Shown: positions 8,417 through 16,040 of the stretch, in pieces
Layout of the letters: each line of letters opens with the position of its first letter
Numbering within the stretch: the first letter of the stretch is position 1
NCBI GenBank assembly: GCA_009695465.1
Contig: SIAW01000013.1
Span: 1 to 40,100, forward strand
DNA from: Pedosphaera sp.
GTDB lineage: Bacteria; Verrucomicrobiota; Verrucomicrobiia; Limisphaerales; UBA1100
DNA: 40,100 bases
Direction of reading: 5' to 3'
Notes under the pieces: model-generated
Databases searched by the model: none
What the model saw: the letters and a program-made list of their open reading frames with translations, nothing else
What the model was told of the DNA's origin: nothing
Translations under genes and position numbers: made by a program

Positions 8417-8715
8417 GTCGCCGCCGCGCGCTTGCGGTAAGGCGTGTGCAGATTGAAATAGATGCCGCACAACGGCGGGTCATCGTCATCTTGCTGGCTG
8501 AGGATGATTGTCACCTGCGCGTCCAGCGCGATGCCGTGGCGCAATCCCGCCGGGCGCTTCTCATAAGCCACCAGCGCTTTTTTCAGCAGCGACTCCAGTG
8601 CCGCGCGACAATCCTGCGGCGATTTGTCCAGACACACGATGTGCCGGTCGTACGACTTCACAGCCGTCGCGATCGCGCTTTCGAACATGTCCACGGACAA
8701 TTCCACGAGCCGCAA
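8410..8715 (-). CDS. Small soluble protein of unknown function
   Basis: The 101-residue protein has no signal peptide or membrane helix. It begins MRLVELSVDMFESAIA and contains a YDRHIVCLDKSPQDCRAALE segment with two Cys, a Lys-rich helix, and a DAQVTIILSQQDDDDPP stretch before a basic tail. I do not recognise a family. Two points argue for a real gene: its stop falls inside a strong bidirectional terminator shared with the convergent lipoprotein gene, and the plus-strand frames opposite it are not coding-like. It stands alone, with about 105 bases of intergenic sequence in front of it before the divergent lipoprotein start. Confidence 0.55.
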   Translation of the reverse strand: MRLVELSVDMFESAIATAVKSYDRHIVCLDKSPQDCRAALESLLKKALVAYEKRPAGLRHGIALDAQVTIILSQQDDDDPPLCGIYFNLHTPYRKRAAATK

Positions 8716-8770
8716 AGTGAATCACATTTCCTCATTTGATTCACGCCCAAAATTTGTCGCTGCGTCTCAT

Positions 8771-8810
8771 TTAGCAATTGCCGGTTGATTGCCCGAAGGC
8801 CACTTGCTAA
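8771..8810. repeat. Short inverted repeat in the leader of the lipoprotein gene at 8821
   Basis: TTAGCAA at 8771-8777 and TTGCTAA at 8804-8810 are perfect inverted copies separated by 26 bases, ending 10 bases before the ATG. This could be an operator half-site pair or a weak leader hairpin. The arms are only seven bases, so chance is possible. Confidence 0.3.
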
Positions 8811-8820
8811 GGTCGGCACC

Positions 8821-9387
8821 ATGAAAGTCCTGTTTGCACTGCCGGTGCTGGCGTTGATGCTGTTCGGTTGCAAAAAAGCCCAGACGCAAAGCGGCGACAA
8901 AGAAGAGGAAGTGAACAAGGTGGCCACGCCCGCGATTGGCAAAGCGCCGCCGGCCACGACGGAGAAAGAGACGCCCAAGACCAACAGCCCGCTTCGTCCG
9001 GTGAGCAAACGCAAGAGCAGCGACACCGGCAAATCCACAACCACTGCTGGCGAGGCCAACAAAACAACGGAGCTGCCCACGCTGCCCACGCCTGTCGAAG
9101 GCAGCGGCAGTCTCGTGGGAAGCTGGCAGGTGAAGGTGGATGACAAGTTTTCCTGCACGCTCACTTTTGCCGCGACTGGCAAAGGCAAAATCCGCTTGGA
9201 AGAAGCCGCCGAAGTGCTCGACATGGACATCACTTGGACCGCAAAGGATGGGCACCTGACGTTGACCAAGAAGGATCCGAAGAAGGTCGGCGCTCCGGAT
9301 GTCAGCGAGGGGAATTACAGCATCAGCGGCGATGAGTTGGAGCTGAACTTCGCCGACGAGAAGCACGTGCTCACGCGCAAGCCGTGA
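8821..9387 (+). CDS. Lipoprotein with lipocalin-like C-terminal domain
   Basis: I start this 188-residue protein at the ATG at 8821 because the signal peptide MKVLFALPVLALMLFGC begins there. An AAGG lies eight bases upstream, and the track start at 8785 adds an implausible basic prefix. After the lipobox comes a long Lys/Thr/Pro-rich, low-complexity linker of about 80 residues. The last 90 residues look like a single beta-sheet domain: SLVGSWQVKVDD, CTLTFAATGKGKI, MDITWTAKDGHLTL, GNYSISGDELEL. The GSW start and strand spacing suggest a lipocalin-like fold, as in many small Planctomycetes/Verrucomicrobia proteins. This is a fold guess only. It should be anchored in a membrane facing the periplasm. 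Ligand and role are unknown. Confidence 0.75.
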   Translation: MKVLFALPVLALMLFGCKKAQTQSGDKEEEVNKVATPAIGKAPPATTEKETPKTNSPLRPVSKRKSSDTGKSTTTAGEANKTTELPTLPTPVEGSGSLVGSWQVKVDDKFSCTLTFAATGKGKIRLEEAAEVLDMDITWTAKDGHLTLTKKDPKKVGAPDVSEGNYSISGDELELNFADEKHVLTRKP

Positions 9388-9406
9388 TGCCGGCGAGCGC
9401 GGCCGA

Positions 9407-10105
9407 CTAGTCCGTTGCTTCGGTCTTTCGCTCGCCAAAGAGCGCCGTGCCAATTCGTATCAAGGTGGCGCCTTCTTCAATCGCCACTTCAAAATCCCCG
9501 CTCATGCCCATGCTCAATTCCGGCAGCGGTGCGCCCAGTGCATCCTCGCAACGCGTGCGCAGCTCGCGCAGTTTCCGGAAATGCGGGCGCGCTTTCTCCG
9601 CGATGGGCGACCACGGCGCCATCGTCATCAGCCCGTGGATCGCCAGATGCGGCAGCGCGTTGATGGCCGCCAGATCGCGCAGTGCTGTCTCCGGCGAGAA
9701 CCCGTGCTTGCTGGATTCGCCCGACACATTGATCTCCAGCAATACGGGCAGCGTCCGCGCGGCTTGATCGCAGCGGGCGTTGAGTTCCTCCGCCAGCGGC
9801 AGGCTGTCCAGCGCGTGAATCATCTCGAACAGCGCTGCTGCGTCGCGGCATTTGTTGCTCTGCAGATGCCCGATGAAATGCCAACGCAGATGTCCGGGGC
9901 ACAGCGGAATCTTGGCCTTGGCCTCCTGCACGCGATTTTCGCCGAACAAGCGCAGTCCCAATTGCGCCGCCGCTTCCACGGTGTCGGGAGACACTTTTTT
10001 GGAGACGGCCAGCAACTGCACGCCTGCTGGATCCCGCGCGGCGCGGTCGCAGGCCGCAGCGATGCGCTGGCGCACCGACGCCAAATTTTCAGCCAAGTCA
10101 CTCAC
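9407..10105 (-). CDS. YggS/PROSC-family pyridoxal phosphate homeostasis protein
   Basis: The protein is 232 residues from a GTG at 10105. The track start at 10306 adds a 67-residue prefix that overlaps most of the space in front of the EVE gene and has no family counterpart. Family motifs are VQLLAVSKKVS (with the PLP-binding Lys), LRLFGENRVQEA, WHFIGHLQSNK, VLLEINVSGESSKHGF, GLMTMAPWS, LSMGMSGDFEVAIEEG and IRIGTALFG. YggS proteins are single-domain alanine-racemase-like barrels that bind PLP without known catalysis and help balance vitamin B6 and amino acid pools. The neighbours do not include cell-division or proline genes often linked to yggS, so context adds little. Confidence 0.93.
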   Translation of the reverse strand: MSDLAENLASVRQRIAAACDRAARDPAGVQLLAVSKKVSPDTVEAAAQLGLRLFGENRVQEAKAKIPLCPGHLRWHFIGHLQSNKCRDAAALFEMIHALDSLPLAEELNARCDQAARTLPVLLEINVSGESSKHGFSPETALRDLAAINALPHLAIHGLMTMAPWSPIAEKARPHFRKLRELRTRCEDALGAPLPELSMGMSGDFEVAIEEGATLIRIGTALFGERKTEATD

Positions 10106-10214
10106 GCGCCGCAGTGTAGGTCGCAGGCGCGAGGGTGGGGAGCCAATTGTACCCGCGAGAGCGCCCCATGAAACAGCGTGACGCGACGATGCCTCCTGCG
10201 GCAACCTTGCGGCG

Positions 10215-10628
10215 ATGAACCACTGGTTGGTGAAACAGGAGCCTAGCGATTTTTCGTGGGCAGATTTTGTGGCCGAAAAAGGCAGCGCGTGGACGGGTGT
10301 GCGCAATTTTCAGGCGCGCAATTTTCTGCGCGGCATGAAGCGTGGTGACACGGCACTCTTCTATCACAGCGGCGAAGAGAAGCGCATCGTGGGCATCGCG
10401 CGTGTGGCGCGGGAACATTATCCCGATCCCACCGCCGACGAGGGTGATTGGGCGTGTGTGGATCTCGCCCCAGTGCAGCCTCTCAAAAAAGTAGTGACAC
10501 TCGCCGCCATCAAGGCCGAACCTAAACTGCAGGAGATGTTGCTGGTCCGGCAATCGCGGCTCTCGGTGATGCCGTTGTCGTCAGCGCAGCACCGGCAGTT
10601 GTTGCAGATGGGCGAAACGGCGTCCTGA
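10215..10628 (+). CDS. EVE domain-containing protein
   Basis: The 137-residue protein is a stand-alone EVE domain, related to thymocyte nuclear protein 1 and the PUA fold. Members bind modified bases in DNA or RNA. The family start MNHWLVKQEPSDFSW is present, followed by WTGVRNFQARNFLRGMKRGD, ALFYHSGEEKRIVGIARV and a DWACVDLAPVQPL segment. It ends with the usual LSVMPLSSAQHRQLLQMG region. Length is normal and the ATG start gives the expected N-terminus. It is divergent from the yggS-like gene, with about 110 bases between them. The target modification cannot be told from sequence, and I see no restriction enzyme or methylase next to it. Confidence 0.93.
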   Translation: MNHWLVKQEPSDFSWADFVAEKGSAWTGVRNFQARNFLRGMKRGDTALFYHSGEEKRIVGIARVAREHYPDPTADEGDWACVDLAPVQPLKKVVTLAAIKAEPKLQEMLLVRQSRLSVMPLSSAQHRQLLQMGETAS

Positions 10629-10675
10629 ACGGCCTTGCTTTGACTTGGCCGCGGGGCTGGCGTAATTTTCACCAG

Positions 10676-11695
10676 ATGCTTTCAACGCAACGGCGGCGGA
10701 AAATCGCGCAGGCAGGCTGGCAGGGAGTTTGCCAGCCGCTGCAGCCTTTTCTGAAATCTGTCAGTGCCCAGCTTCGCGAGGAGGTGCATGCGTTTGATCC
10801 GGCCATCGGCACGTTTGTCCAATACGCGCTGACGGGCGAGGGCAAGCAACTGCGTCCGGTGCTGGTGGCGTTGGGCGGTGCCGCTGTGGGCAAACTCGGC
10901 AACGACCACGTGAAGGTCGCCGTGATCATCGAGATGGTGCATCTGGCCACGTTGGTGCATGACGATGTCATTGATCACGCCAAGATGCGCCGCGGTCGGC
11001 CCACGGTGACGGCCAATTGGGGCGCGGAGATTTCTGTGCTCGTCGGCGACTGTCTCTTTGCGCAGGCGCTGAAATTGGCGGCGGAATTTCCCACACCGGC
11101 CGTTTGTCGCGCGGTGTCGCAGGCCACGCGCACGGTGTGCACCGGCGAGGTGATGCAGACCCTGCGACGCGGCAATTACAAACTGTCGCGCGAGGAATAC
11201 CTGCGCGTCGTGCGGATGAAAACTGCGGAGCTGTTTGCGCTGGCCTGTGGGTTGGGCGGACAATTGGCTGGGGGCGAGGGGGCGGTGTGCGGGGCGCTTT
11301 CTGAGTACGGCATCCAGCTCGGCACGGCCTATCAGATTTACGACGACTGCCTCGACATCTTCGGAGAGGAGCCGGTGGCGGGCAAATCGCTGGGCACAGA
11401 TTTGGCATTGGGCAAAGCCACGTTGCCGGTACTGGCAGCACTGGAAAAACTGCCGCCGTCGCAGGCGCAGCACCTGCGCGAATTGCTGGAGGGCTGGGAA
11501 CCCGAGCGTGCGGGCGAAGTGCGTGAGCTGTTGTCGCAAGCGCGCGCAATGGAGGAGACACTGCGCGTGGTGCGCTCGCATTTGGTGCAGGCGCGGTCGG
11601 CGTTGGCGGTGTTGCCGCGTGGCAGCGAAACGCAAGGACTGCTGGCGCTGGCGGATTGCTTGGAGGAACAGGTGGCCGATATGGCCGGCAGCTAG
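10676..11695 (+). CDS. Polyprenyl (trans-prenyl) diphosphate synthase
   Basis: I start the 339-residue protein at the ATG at 10676 instead of the tracked TTG at 10640. It is an all-alpha trans-prenyl synthase that condenses isopentenyl diphosphate with allylic diphosphates. The first aspartate-rich motif is LVHDDVIDHAKMRRGRPT (DDVID) and the second is YQIYDDCLDIFG (DDCLD), with KSLGTDLALGKATLP behind it. GKQLRPVLV in the N-terminal part is the usual diphosphate-binding block. Overall it resembles long-chain enzymes (octaprenyl/heptaprenyl type), which make the side chain of menaquinone. That would fit the quinol-oxidising complex encoded downstream, but chain length cannot be read with certainty. 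It begins 47 bases after the EVE gene. Confidence 0.93.
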   Translation: MLSTQRRRKIAQAGWQGVCQPLQPFLKSVSAQLREEVHAFDPAIGTFVQYALTGEGKQLRPVLVALGGAAVGKLGNDHVKVAVIIEMVHLATLVHDDVIDHAKMRRGRPTVTANWGAEISVLVGDCLFAQALKLAAEFPTPAVCRAVSQATRTVCTGEVMQTLRRGNYKLSREEYLRVVRMKTAELFALACGLGGQLAGGEGAVCGALSEYGIQLGTAYQIYDDCLDIFGEEPVAGKSLGTDLALGKATLPVLAALEKLPPSQAQHLRELLEGWEPERAGEVRELLSQARAMEETLRVVRSHLVQARSALAVLPRGSETQGLLALADCLEEQVADMAGS

Positions 11696-11704
11696 TCTGG
11701 CTGC

Positions 11705-13207
11705 TCAGTACTGGTAGCGCTCGAAGATAAACACCTCGCTGTTGCAACTGGGAAATTCCGCTTGCAGCTTGTTGCTGCCGGCCGGTGTGAAGATGATCTG
11801 GATCGTCCCCGCGTGGACCAGCCGGTCGTACGGCGGCAGCGCCTTCAGGTCCACCACGAACTTGGTTTTGTCCGCCATGGTTTTCCATTGGCCCGTGGCT
11901 AGTTGCTGGCGTCGCGGCAGCAAAGAAGGTTCTTTGAACAGATGGGCATCGCCACCGGGCCCAGTGATGGCGCCGCCAGTGATGCGGTCGAACAACGGCA
12001 GGTTGGGCAAGTACCGCCCGATGACGACGACCTGTCCGTTGTCGGCATTGCCTTCGCGATAAAAGTTCAGCGTCCAATCGTACTCGCGCACGAGTTGGCC
12101 TTTGACGGATTGATTCATGTAGCTGCACTTGTGGAGGAAATTGAGCAGGGCGTGATAGACAGGCTCGCGGCCACGGGGATATTTGCGGCGGAACTGCTCG
12201 TGCGTGTTGGCGATGTCCATCTGCCACATACCGACCAAGGCGGGCATGTTCGCATTGGCCGAGTTGTAAATACCCGACTGACCTTCGCGCAGAAAGCGGT
12301 GGTAGTCCTTGAAATCCAGCGTGCGCAGCGTCTGCAATACTTCGTTGGTGGAGGTGCTGCCGCTCAGTTGAGCGGTCTTGATGAGGGACTTCAATTCGGG
12401 ATGTCCGAGTAGGCGGGAGAAATTGGTCTGCGAACCGAGCATGATGCGCAACTGCATGTTGGTGTCGTCGCGCAGAGCTTGGATGGATTTATTGCGAATC
12501 AGACCGCTCAAGCCCGGATAGGCAAAGACGCGGTTGCGGAATCGGGCGGCATCCACTTGATTGGTGCGCACGCCGTTGTTGTAGATGTACCCCACCGTGT
12601 CGGCCGCTTCATAAAAGCGCGGACTGGCGGCGGAGAACCACGCGGTGGTTTTGTCCAACCCCAACGAGTTCATGTCGTAAAACACGCGGCGCGCAAACTG
12701 GTCGGTGCGCGGCTCGGCGAGGAGGGTTCTGCTGTCTGGGTACACCTGCACCAACAGATAGCCGGGCGGATGGATCAACGTGAAAAGGGCCATGAGATAC
12801 ACCAAGGCTGCCGCCACGCCCAGCGCCAGCCCCGTGATGGCATTCATGTATTCCCATGACTCAAAGTAACGGTCGTCCCCCTTGTACTTGTAGTGGAGGA
12901 CAATTTTTTTGTGGAACGCTTCGGCCACGAGCACTACCAAAAACACGAGGACTGCGAAGACGATGATTTGCGGCATCAGGAATTGCCAAAGCACATTCTT
13001 GAATGTGAACAGGCTGCCCAGATCCAGATCCGCCACCTGCTTAACTTTCGCCAGATGCGGCGTGGCGATGAAGGCCACGGCGGTGGCGACCAAGAAAAAT
13101 CCCATGCGGATGCCGCCGGCCATCTTGCCGCCCAGCACGCCGAGAATCACACCCAGCAACACCAGAGCGACCACCGAGTCGCCCGGGAAGAGTGTGACCG
13201 CAATCAT
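11705..13207 (-). CDS. Large membrane-anchored protein, possible CvpA-like N-terminus
   Basis: The 500-residue protein has about four hydrophobic helices in its first 150 residues, near 9-27, 30-50, 75-98 and 120-146. These are followed by about 350 residues with no membrane segment, probably facing the periplasm. The helix arrangement, with a Gly-rich first helix (LGVILGVLGGKMAGG), resembles CvpA-type proteins, but I do not see enough to assign that family. The soluble part is rich in Arg, Asn and Tyr and has no cysteine-haem or catalytic motif that I recognise. It ends QYF-like with VFIFERYQY. It is divergent from the Rieske gene across 152 bases and converges with the prenyl synthase gene. 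Confidence 0.7.
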   Translation of the reverse strand: MIAVTLFPGDSVVALVLLGVILGVLGGKMAGGIRMGFFLVATAVAFIATPHLAKVKQVADLDLGSLFTFKNVLWQFLMPQIIVFAVLVFLVVLVAEAFHKKIVLHYKYKGDDRYFESWEYMNAITGLALGVAAALVYLMALFTLIHPPGYLLVQVYPDSRTLLAEPRTDQFARRVFYDMNSLGLDKTTAWFSAASPRFYEAADTVGYIYNNGVRTNQVDAARFRNRVFAYPGLSGLIRNKSIQALRDDTNMQLRIMLGSQTNFSRLLGHPELKSLIKTAQLSGSTSTNEVLQTLRTLDFKDYHRFLREGQSGIYNSANANMPALVGMWQMDIANTHEQFRRKYPRGREPVYHALLNFLHKCSYMNQSVKGQLVREYDWTLNFYREGNADNGQVVVIGRYLPNLPLFDRITGGAITGPGGDAHLFKEPSLLPRRQQLATGQWKTMADKTKFVVDLKALPPYDRLVHAGTIQIIFTPAGSNKLQAEFPSCNSEVFIFERYQY

Positions 13208-13359
13208 GAGTATTGGATAACCCGAAGCCGCTCCGGCTGCACCATCAAAATAGTGGGCGGGGGTTGCATCCAGTACAATTTTGGGCTATCCCTCCGGTGA
13301 ATGTTTGGCAGGGAGGGCCAGTCCGAAAACTCGTTCTCACCTCAAGTGCGAGTAGAAAA

Positions 13360-13914
13360 ATGAACGATACCCCGAGCGAAAAATCCGATCGCCGTGAATT
13401 CATCAAGTGCGCCTCGTGCGTCATTGGTGGGGCGATTGGTTTGGTGCCGATGGCGGCTGGTGTGTACGTGGCGATGGATCCGCTGCGGCACAGCGGTGAC
13501 GGTACCGCCAAGACGAACGATGGATTTATGCGGCTGGCCACGCTGGAAGATTTGCCGCTGGGCGGTGCGCCCATGAAATATTCCATCGTCGCCGACAAGG
13601 CGGACAAATGGAGTCGCTACAAAGACATGCCCATCGGCGCGGTGTATTTGCAGCGGACAACGGAGAAACAGGTGGTGGCGTTCAACACCGTCTGCCCGCA
13701 CTTGGGTTGTTTTGTGGATTATCGCAAGGAGGAGAAGGATTTCTTTTGCCCGTGCCACAACAGCAATTTCAGCCAGACGGGCGCGCTCAAAACCGGCGTC
13801 AGCCCGCGCGGCATGGATAGTTTGGAAGTGGAACTGCGCAACGACCGCGAGGTGTGGGTGAAGTTCCAGCATTTCAAGGCGAACACCACCGAGAAAACCC
13901 CAGTGAACTCCTAG
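13360..13914 (+). CDS. Rieske iron-sulfur protein of a quinol:cytochrome c reductase
   Basis: The protein is 184 residues from the ATG at 13360; the track start at 13213 adds a leader with no signal features. The N-terminus has a twin-arginine-like motif (SDRREFIK) before a hydrophobic stretch with Gly/Ala (about 18-38), so it is probably Tat-exported and stays anchored. The 2Fe-2S motifs are CPHLGC (Cys112, His114, Cys117) and CPCHNSNF (Cys130, Cys132, His133). The second normally reads CPCHG, so the Asn after His is a small deviation. It passes electrons from quinol, oxidised at the cytochrome b subunit, to cytochrome c. The cytochrome b-c fusion gene starts 31 bases downstream, which fits an operon. 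Confidence 0.93.
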   Translation: MNDTPSEKSDRREFIKCASCVIGGAIGLVPMAAGVYVAMDPLRHSGDGTAKTNDGFMRLATLEDLPLGGAPMKYSIVADKADKWSRYKDMPIGAVYLQRTTEKQVVAFNTVCPHLGCFVDYRKEEKDFFCPCHNSNFSQTGALKTGVSPRGMDSLEVELRNDREVWVKFQHFKANTTEKTPVNS

Positions 13915-13945
13915 TCGCCCCACGGACCAACGCAATTTTCTCTGC

Positions 13946-15688
13946 ATGATGAAACAACTGTTCGACTGGCTGGAACATCGCACGGGCGCGCGCAAGGTCG
14001 TCAACGAGGCGCTGTATGAAAACATCCCCGGCGGTTCGCGCTGGCGATATGTGTGGGGCAGCACGCTCACGTTCACGCTGGCGGTTCAATTTATCACCGG
14101 CATTTTTCTGTGGATGGGCTATGCGCCCAGCGCCACTTCGGCGTGGGAGAGCGTTCACTACATTCAGGAACAGATGACCGGCGGCTGGTTTCTGCGCGGG
14201 CTACATCACTGGACTGCGCAGGTGATGACGGTGCTGCTCGTGCTGCACTTGATGCAGGTGGTGATTGATGGCGCCTACAAAGCGCCGCGCGAGGTCAACT
14301 TTTGGTTCGGTGTATTGCTGCTGCAACTGGTGCTGGCGTTGTCGTTAACCGGCTACCTGCTGCCGTGGGATCAGAAAGGTTACTGGGCCACGAAGGTCGC
14401 CACCGACATTCTGGGCAGCACACCGCTCGTTGGCTCGTATCTCAAAGAACTGGTGTTGGGCGGCGCGGATTACGGCCATCACACGCTCACGCGATTCTTC
14501 GCGCTGCACGCGGGCGTGTTGCCGGCTGCAGTGATCGCGCTGACGGCGGGGCACATTTATCTCTTCCGCCGCCACGGCATCACCGCCAAGACACCGCTGA
14601 AAAAGCGCGACGAATATTTCTGGCCGGAACAGGTGCTCAAAGACGCGGTCGCCTGTCTGGCGGTGCTGGCCACCGTGCTTTTCTTCGTCGTGAAATATCA
14701 CGGCGCGCATCTGGATGCCCCGGCCGATCCCTCCAGCAATTACCCCGCGCGGCCGGACTGGTATTTCCTTTTCCTCTTCCAGTTCCTCAAATATTTCCCC
14801 GGACACTGGGAAGTGCTCGGCGCCGTCGTCATTCCCGGCATTGTGATGACCTTGATTTTCCTCATGCCCATCTTGGGTAAATGGAAGTTGGGCCATCGCT
14901 TCAACATCGGCCTGCTCTGCGCCGTGCTCATCGGTGCGGGCACGCTGACCATCTCCGCGCTGCGTGAAGACAAGGCCAACGTCACCTATCAAGCCAGCGT
15001 GAAACAGGCTGCCAACGATGCGATCGTGGTCAAGGATTTGGCCAAGACACGCGGCGGTATTCCGCCCGACGGCGCGCTGGTCTTGTTGCAAGGGCCGAAG
15101 CTGTTCGCGCAGCACTGCGCCGGTTGCCACGCTTACGGCGGGCACAACGGTCTGCTGGCGGCCTTGTCCGGACCACAGTCAGCACCGGACTTGAAAGGCT
15201 TTGCCACGCGCGAATATCTGACGGCGTTGCTGGATCCGGCCCAGTTCAAGAGCGCCAAGTTTTTTGGAGGCACCAAACATGCCAACGGCAAGATGGCAAA
15301 GTTCCTGGAGGAGAATGCCGATGCCCTTGCTGGCACCAACAAGGTCAATCTGGCCAAGGTGATAAAAGCGGTGTCAGCCGAGGCAGGGATTCAATCACAA
15401 CGCCCGATGGACACGCGGGACGCCACGGAAATCGCCGAGGGCAAAAAACAGTTTGAGGCATTGGGCTGCACCGACTGCCATTCCTTGGGCAAGTGGAATC
15501 CGGAAGACTCGACCGCGCCCGATCTCACGGGGTACGGCTCGCGCGACTGGATGATGGCGCTGCTGCACGACCCCAGCCACGAGCGGTTCTACGGGAAGAA
15601 AAACGATCGCATGCCCGCTTTCGGCAAGGATCAAAAGCTCTCTCGCCAGCAACTGGAGCGCATCGTGGATTGGTTGCGCGGCGAGTAG
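13946..15688 (+). CDS. Cytochrome b fused to a two-haem cytochrome c
   Basis: The 580-residue protein combines a full cytochrome b with a C-terminal cytochrome c region. Haem b ligands are His87/His101 and His188/His203. The second pair has 14 residues between the histidines, as in cytochrome b6. The Qo-site motif is PDWY (270-273) instead of PEWY. Both the b6-like half and the subunit IV-like half are joined in one chain. The position of the haem-ci cysteine of b6f complexes appears to be Val36. After helix at 288-310 and a final helix near 320-338, a periplasmic region has CAGCH (391-395) and CTDCH (508-512), with Met450 and Met557 as possible sixth ligands. With the Rieske gene just upstream it should form a menaquinol:cytochrome c reductase. 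Confidence 0.93.
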   Translation: MMKQLFDWLEHRTGARKVVNEALYENIPGGSRWRYVWGSTLTFTLAVQFITGIFLWMGYAPSATSAWESVHYIQEQMTGGWFLRGLHHWTAQVMTVLLVLHLMQVVIDGAYKAPREVNFWFGVLLLQLVLALSLTGYLLPWDQKGYWATKVATDILGSTPLVGSYLKELVLGGADYGHHTLTRFFALHAGVLPAAVIALTAGHIYLFRRHGITAKTPLKKRDEYFWPEQVLKDAVACLAVLATVLFFVVKYHGAHLDAPADPSSNYPARPDWYFLFLFQFLKYFPGHWEVLGAVVIPGIVMTLIFLMPILGKWKLGHRFNIGLLCAVLIGAGTLTISALREDKANVTYQASVKQAANDAIVVKDLAKTRGGIPPDGALVLLQGPKLFAQHCAGCHAYGGHNGLLAALSGPQSAPDLKGFATREYLTALLDPAQFKSAKFFGGTKHANGKMAKFLEENADALAGTNKVNLAKVIKAVSAEAGIQSQRPMDTRDATEIAEGKKQFEALGCTDCHSLGKWNPEDSTAPDLTGYGSRDWMMALLHDPSHERFYGKKNDRMPAFGKDQKLSRQQLERIVDWLRGE

Positions 15689-15714
15689 GGAGGCGACGCA
15701 GAAAGAGCCCCATT

Positions 15715-15765
15715 CTGATGGCGGCGCCACTATTTTCTGGTGGCTTGCCGCCTTTCGGCCATCAG
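15715..15765. terminator. Bulged hairpin after the cytochrome b-c gene, possible terminator
   Basis: CTGATGGC pairs with GCCATCAG (8 bp). Inside this GGC pairs with GCC and GCCAC pairs with GTGGC around a nine-base loop. Two bulges, TT and GCCTTTCG, lie on the 3' side. It begins 27 bases after the stop codon. There is no following T tract, so a Rho-independent terminator is doubtful; RNA stabilisation is equally possible. A second imperfect inverted repeat, GCAATCTAG (15772-15780) with CTAGAATTGC (15811-15820), follows. Confidence 0.45.
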
Positions 15766-15973
15766 TACGGTGCAATCTAGCAGTATTTCGGACTAAGTCA
15801 GCGATTTGCGCTAGAATTGCCCAGCCTCTTCCAACCCGCGTCGGGCTTCTTCCCAAATTGGGCACAGGGGTGTGTGAATTGATTTCTGGAGGTCGGTTGG
15901 GGCGGTTTTTCAGACGATTAGTGGGCACCTCGGTTTCGCCCCAGCTTTTTGTTCACAAAGCCGTCAAATGGGT

Positions 15974-16005
15974 TTGACTTTGAATTCAGATACCACAATA
16001 TATCG
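15974..16005 (+). promoter_or_regulatory. Possible nrdA promoter overlapping the first NrdR box
   Basis: TTGACT at 15974-15979 is a near-consensus -35 hexamer. TATATC at 15999-16004 is a fair -10 hexamer at 19 bases spacing, which is longer than ideal. The -10 lies inside the first NrdR box, an arrangement that would let NrdR block RNA polymerase. The call depends mainly on this coincidence. Confidence 0.35.
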
Positions 16006-16008
16006 CGC
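15993..16008. promoter_or_regulatory. Putative NrdR box 1
   Basis: CCACAATATATCGCGC matches nine of the ten core bases of the known NrdR box (acaCwAtATaTwGtgt). NrdR is the nucleotide-sensing repressor of ribonucleotide reductase genes, and this site precedes nrdA. The three 3' flanking bases are poor. Confidence 0.6.
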
Positions 16009-16024
16009 AGTAATTAGAACCAAC

Positions 16025-16040
16025 ATACAACAAGTTGTGG
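16025..16040. promoter_or_regulatory. Putative NrdR box 2
   Basis: ATACAACAAGTTGTGG matches about seven of ten core bases of the NrdR box. Its centre is 32 bases from box 1, leaving a 16-base spacer, which is the spacing expected for paired NrdR sites on one face of the helix. The spacing is stronger evidence than the match itself. Confidence 0.5.

Noticed and set aside
10215-10628. EVE-domain gene as part of a defence island
   Set aside because: EVE proteins can associate with modification-dependent restriction, but no nuclease, methylase or other defence gene is adjacent.
10968-12227. 419-residue minus-strand ORF rich in Pro and Arg
   Set aside because: It overlaps the prenyl synthase on one side and the membrane protein in another frame, with low-complexity composition.
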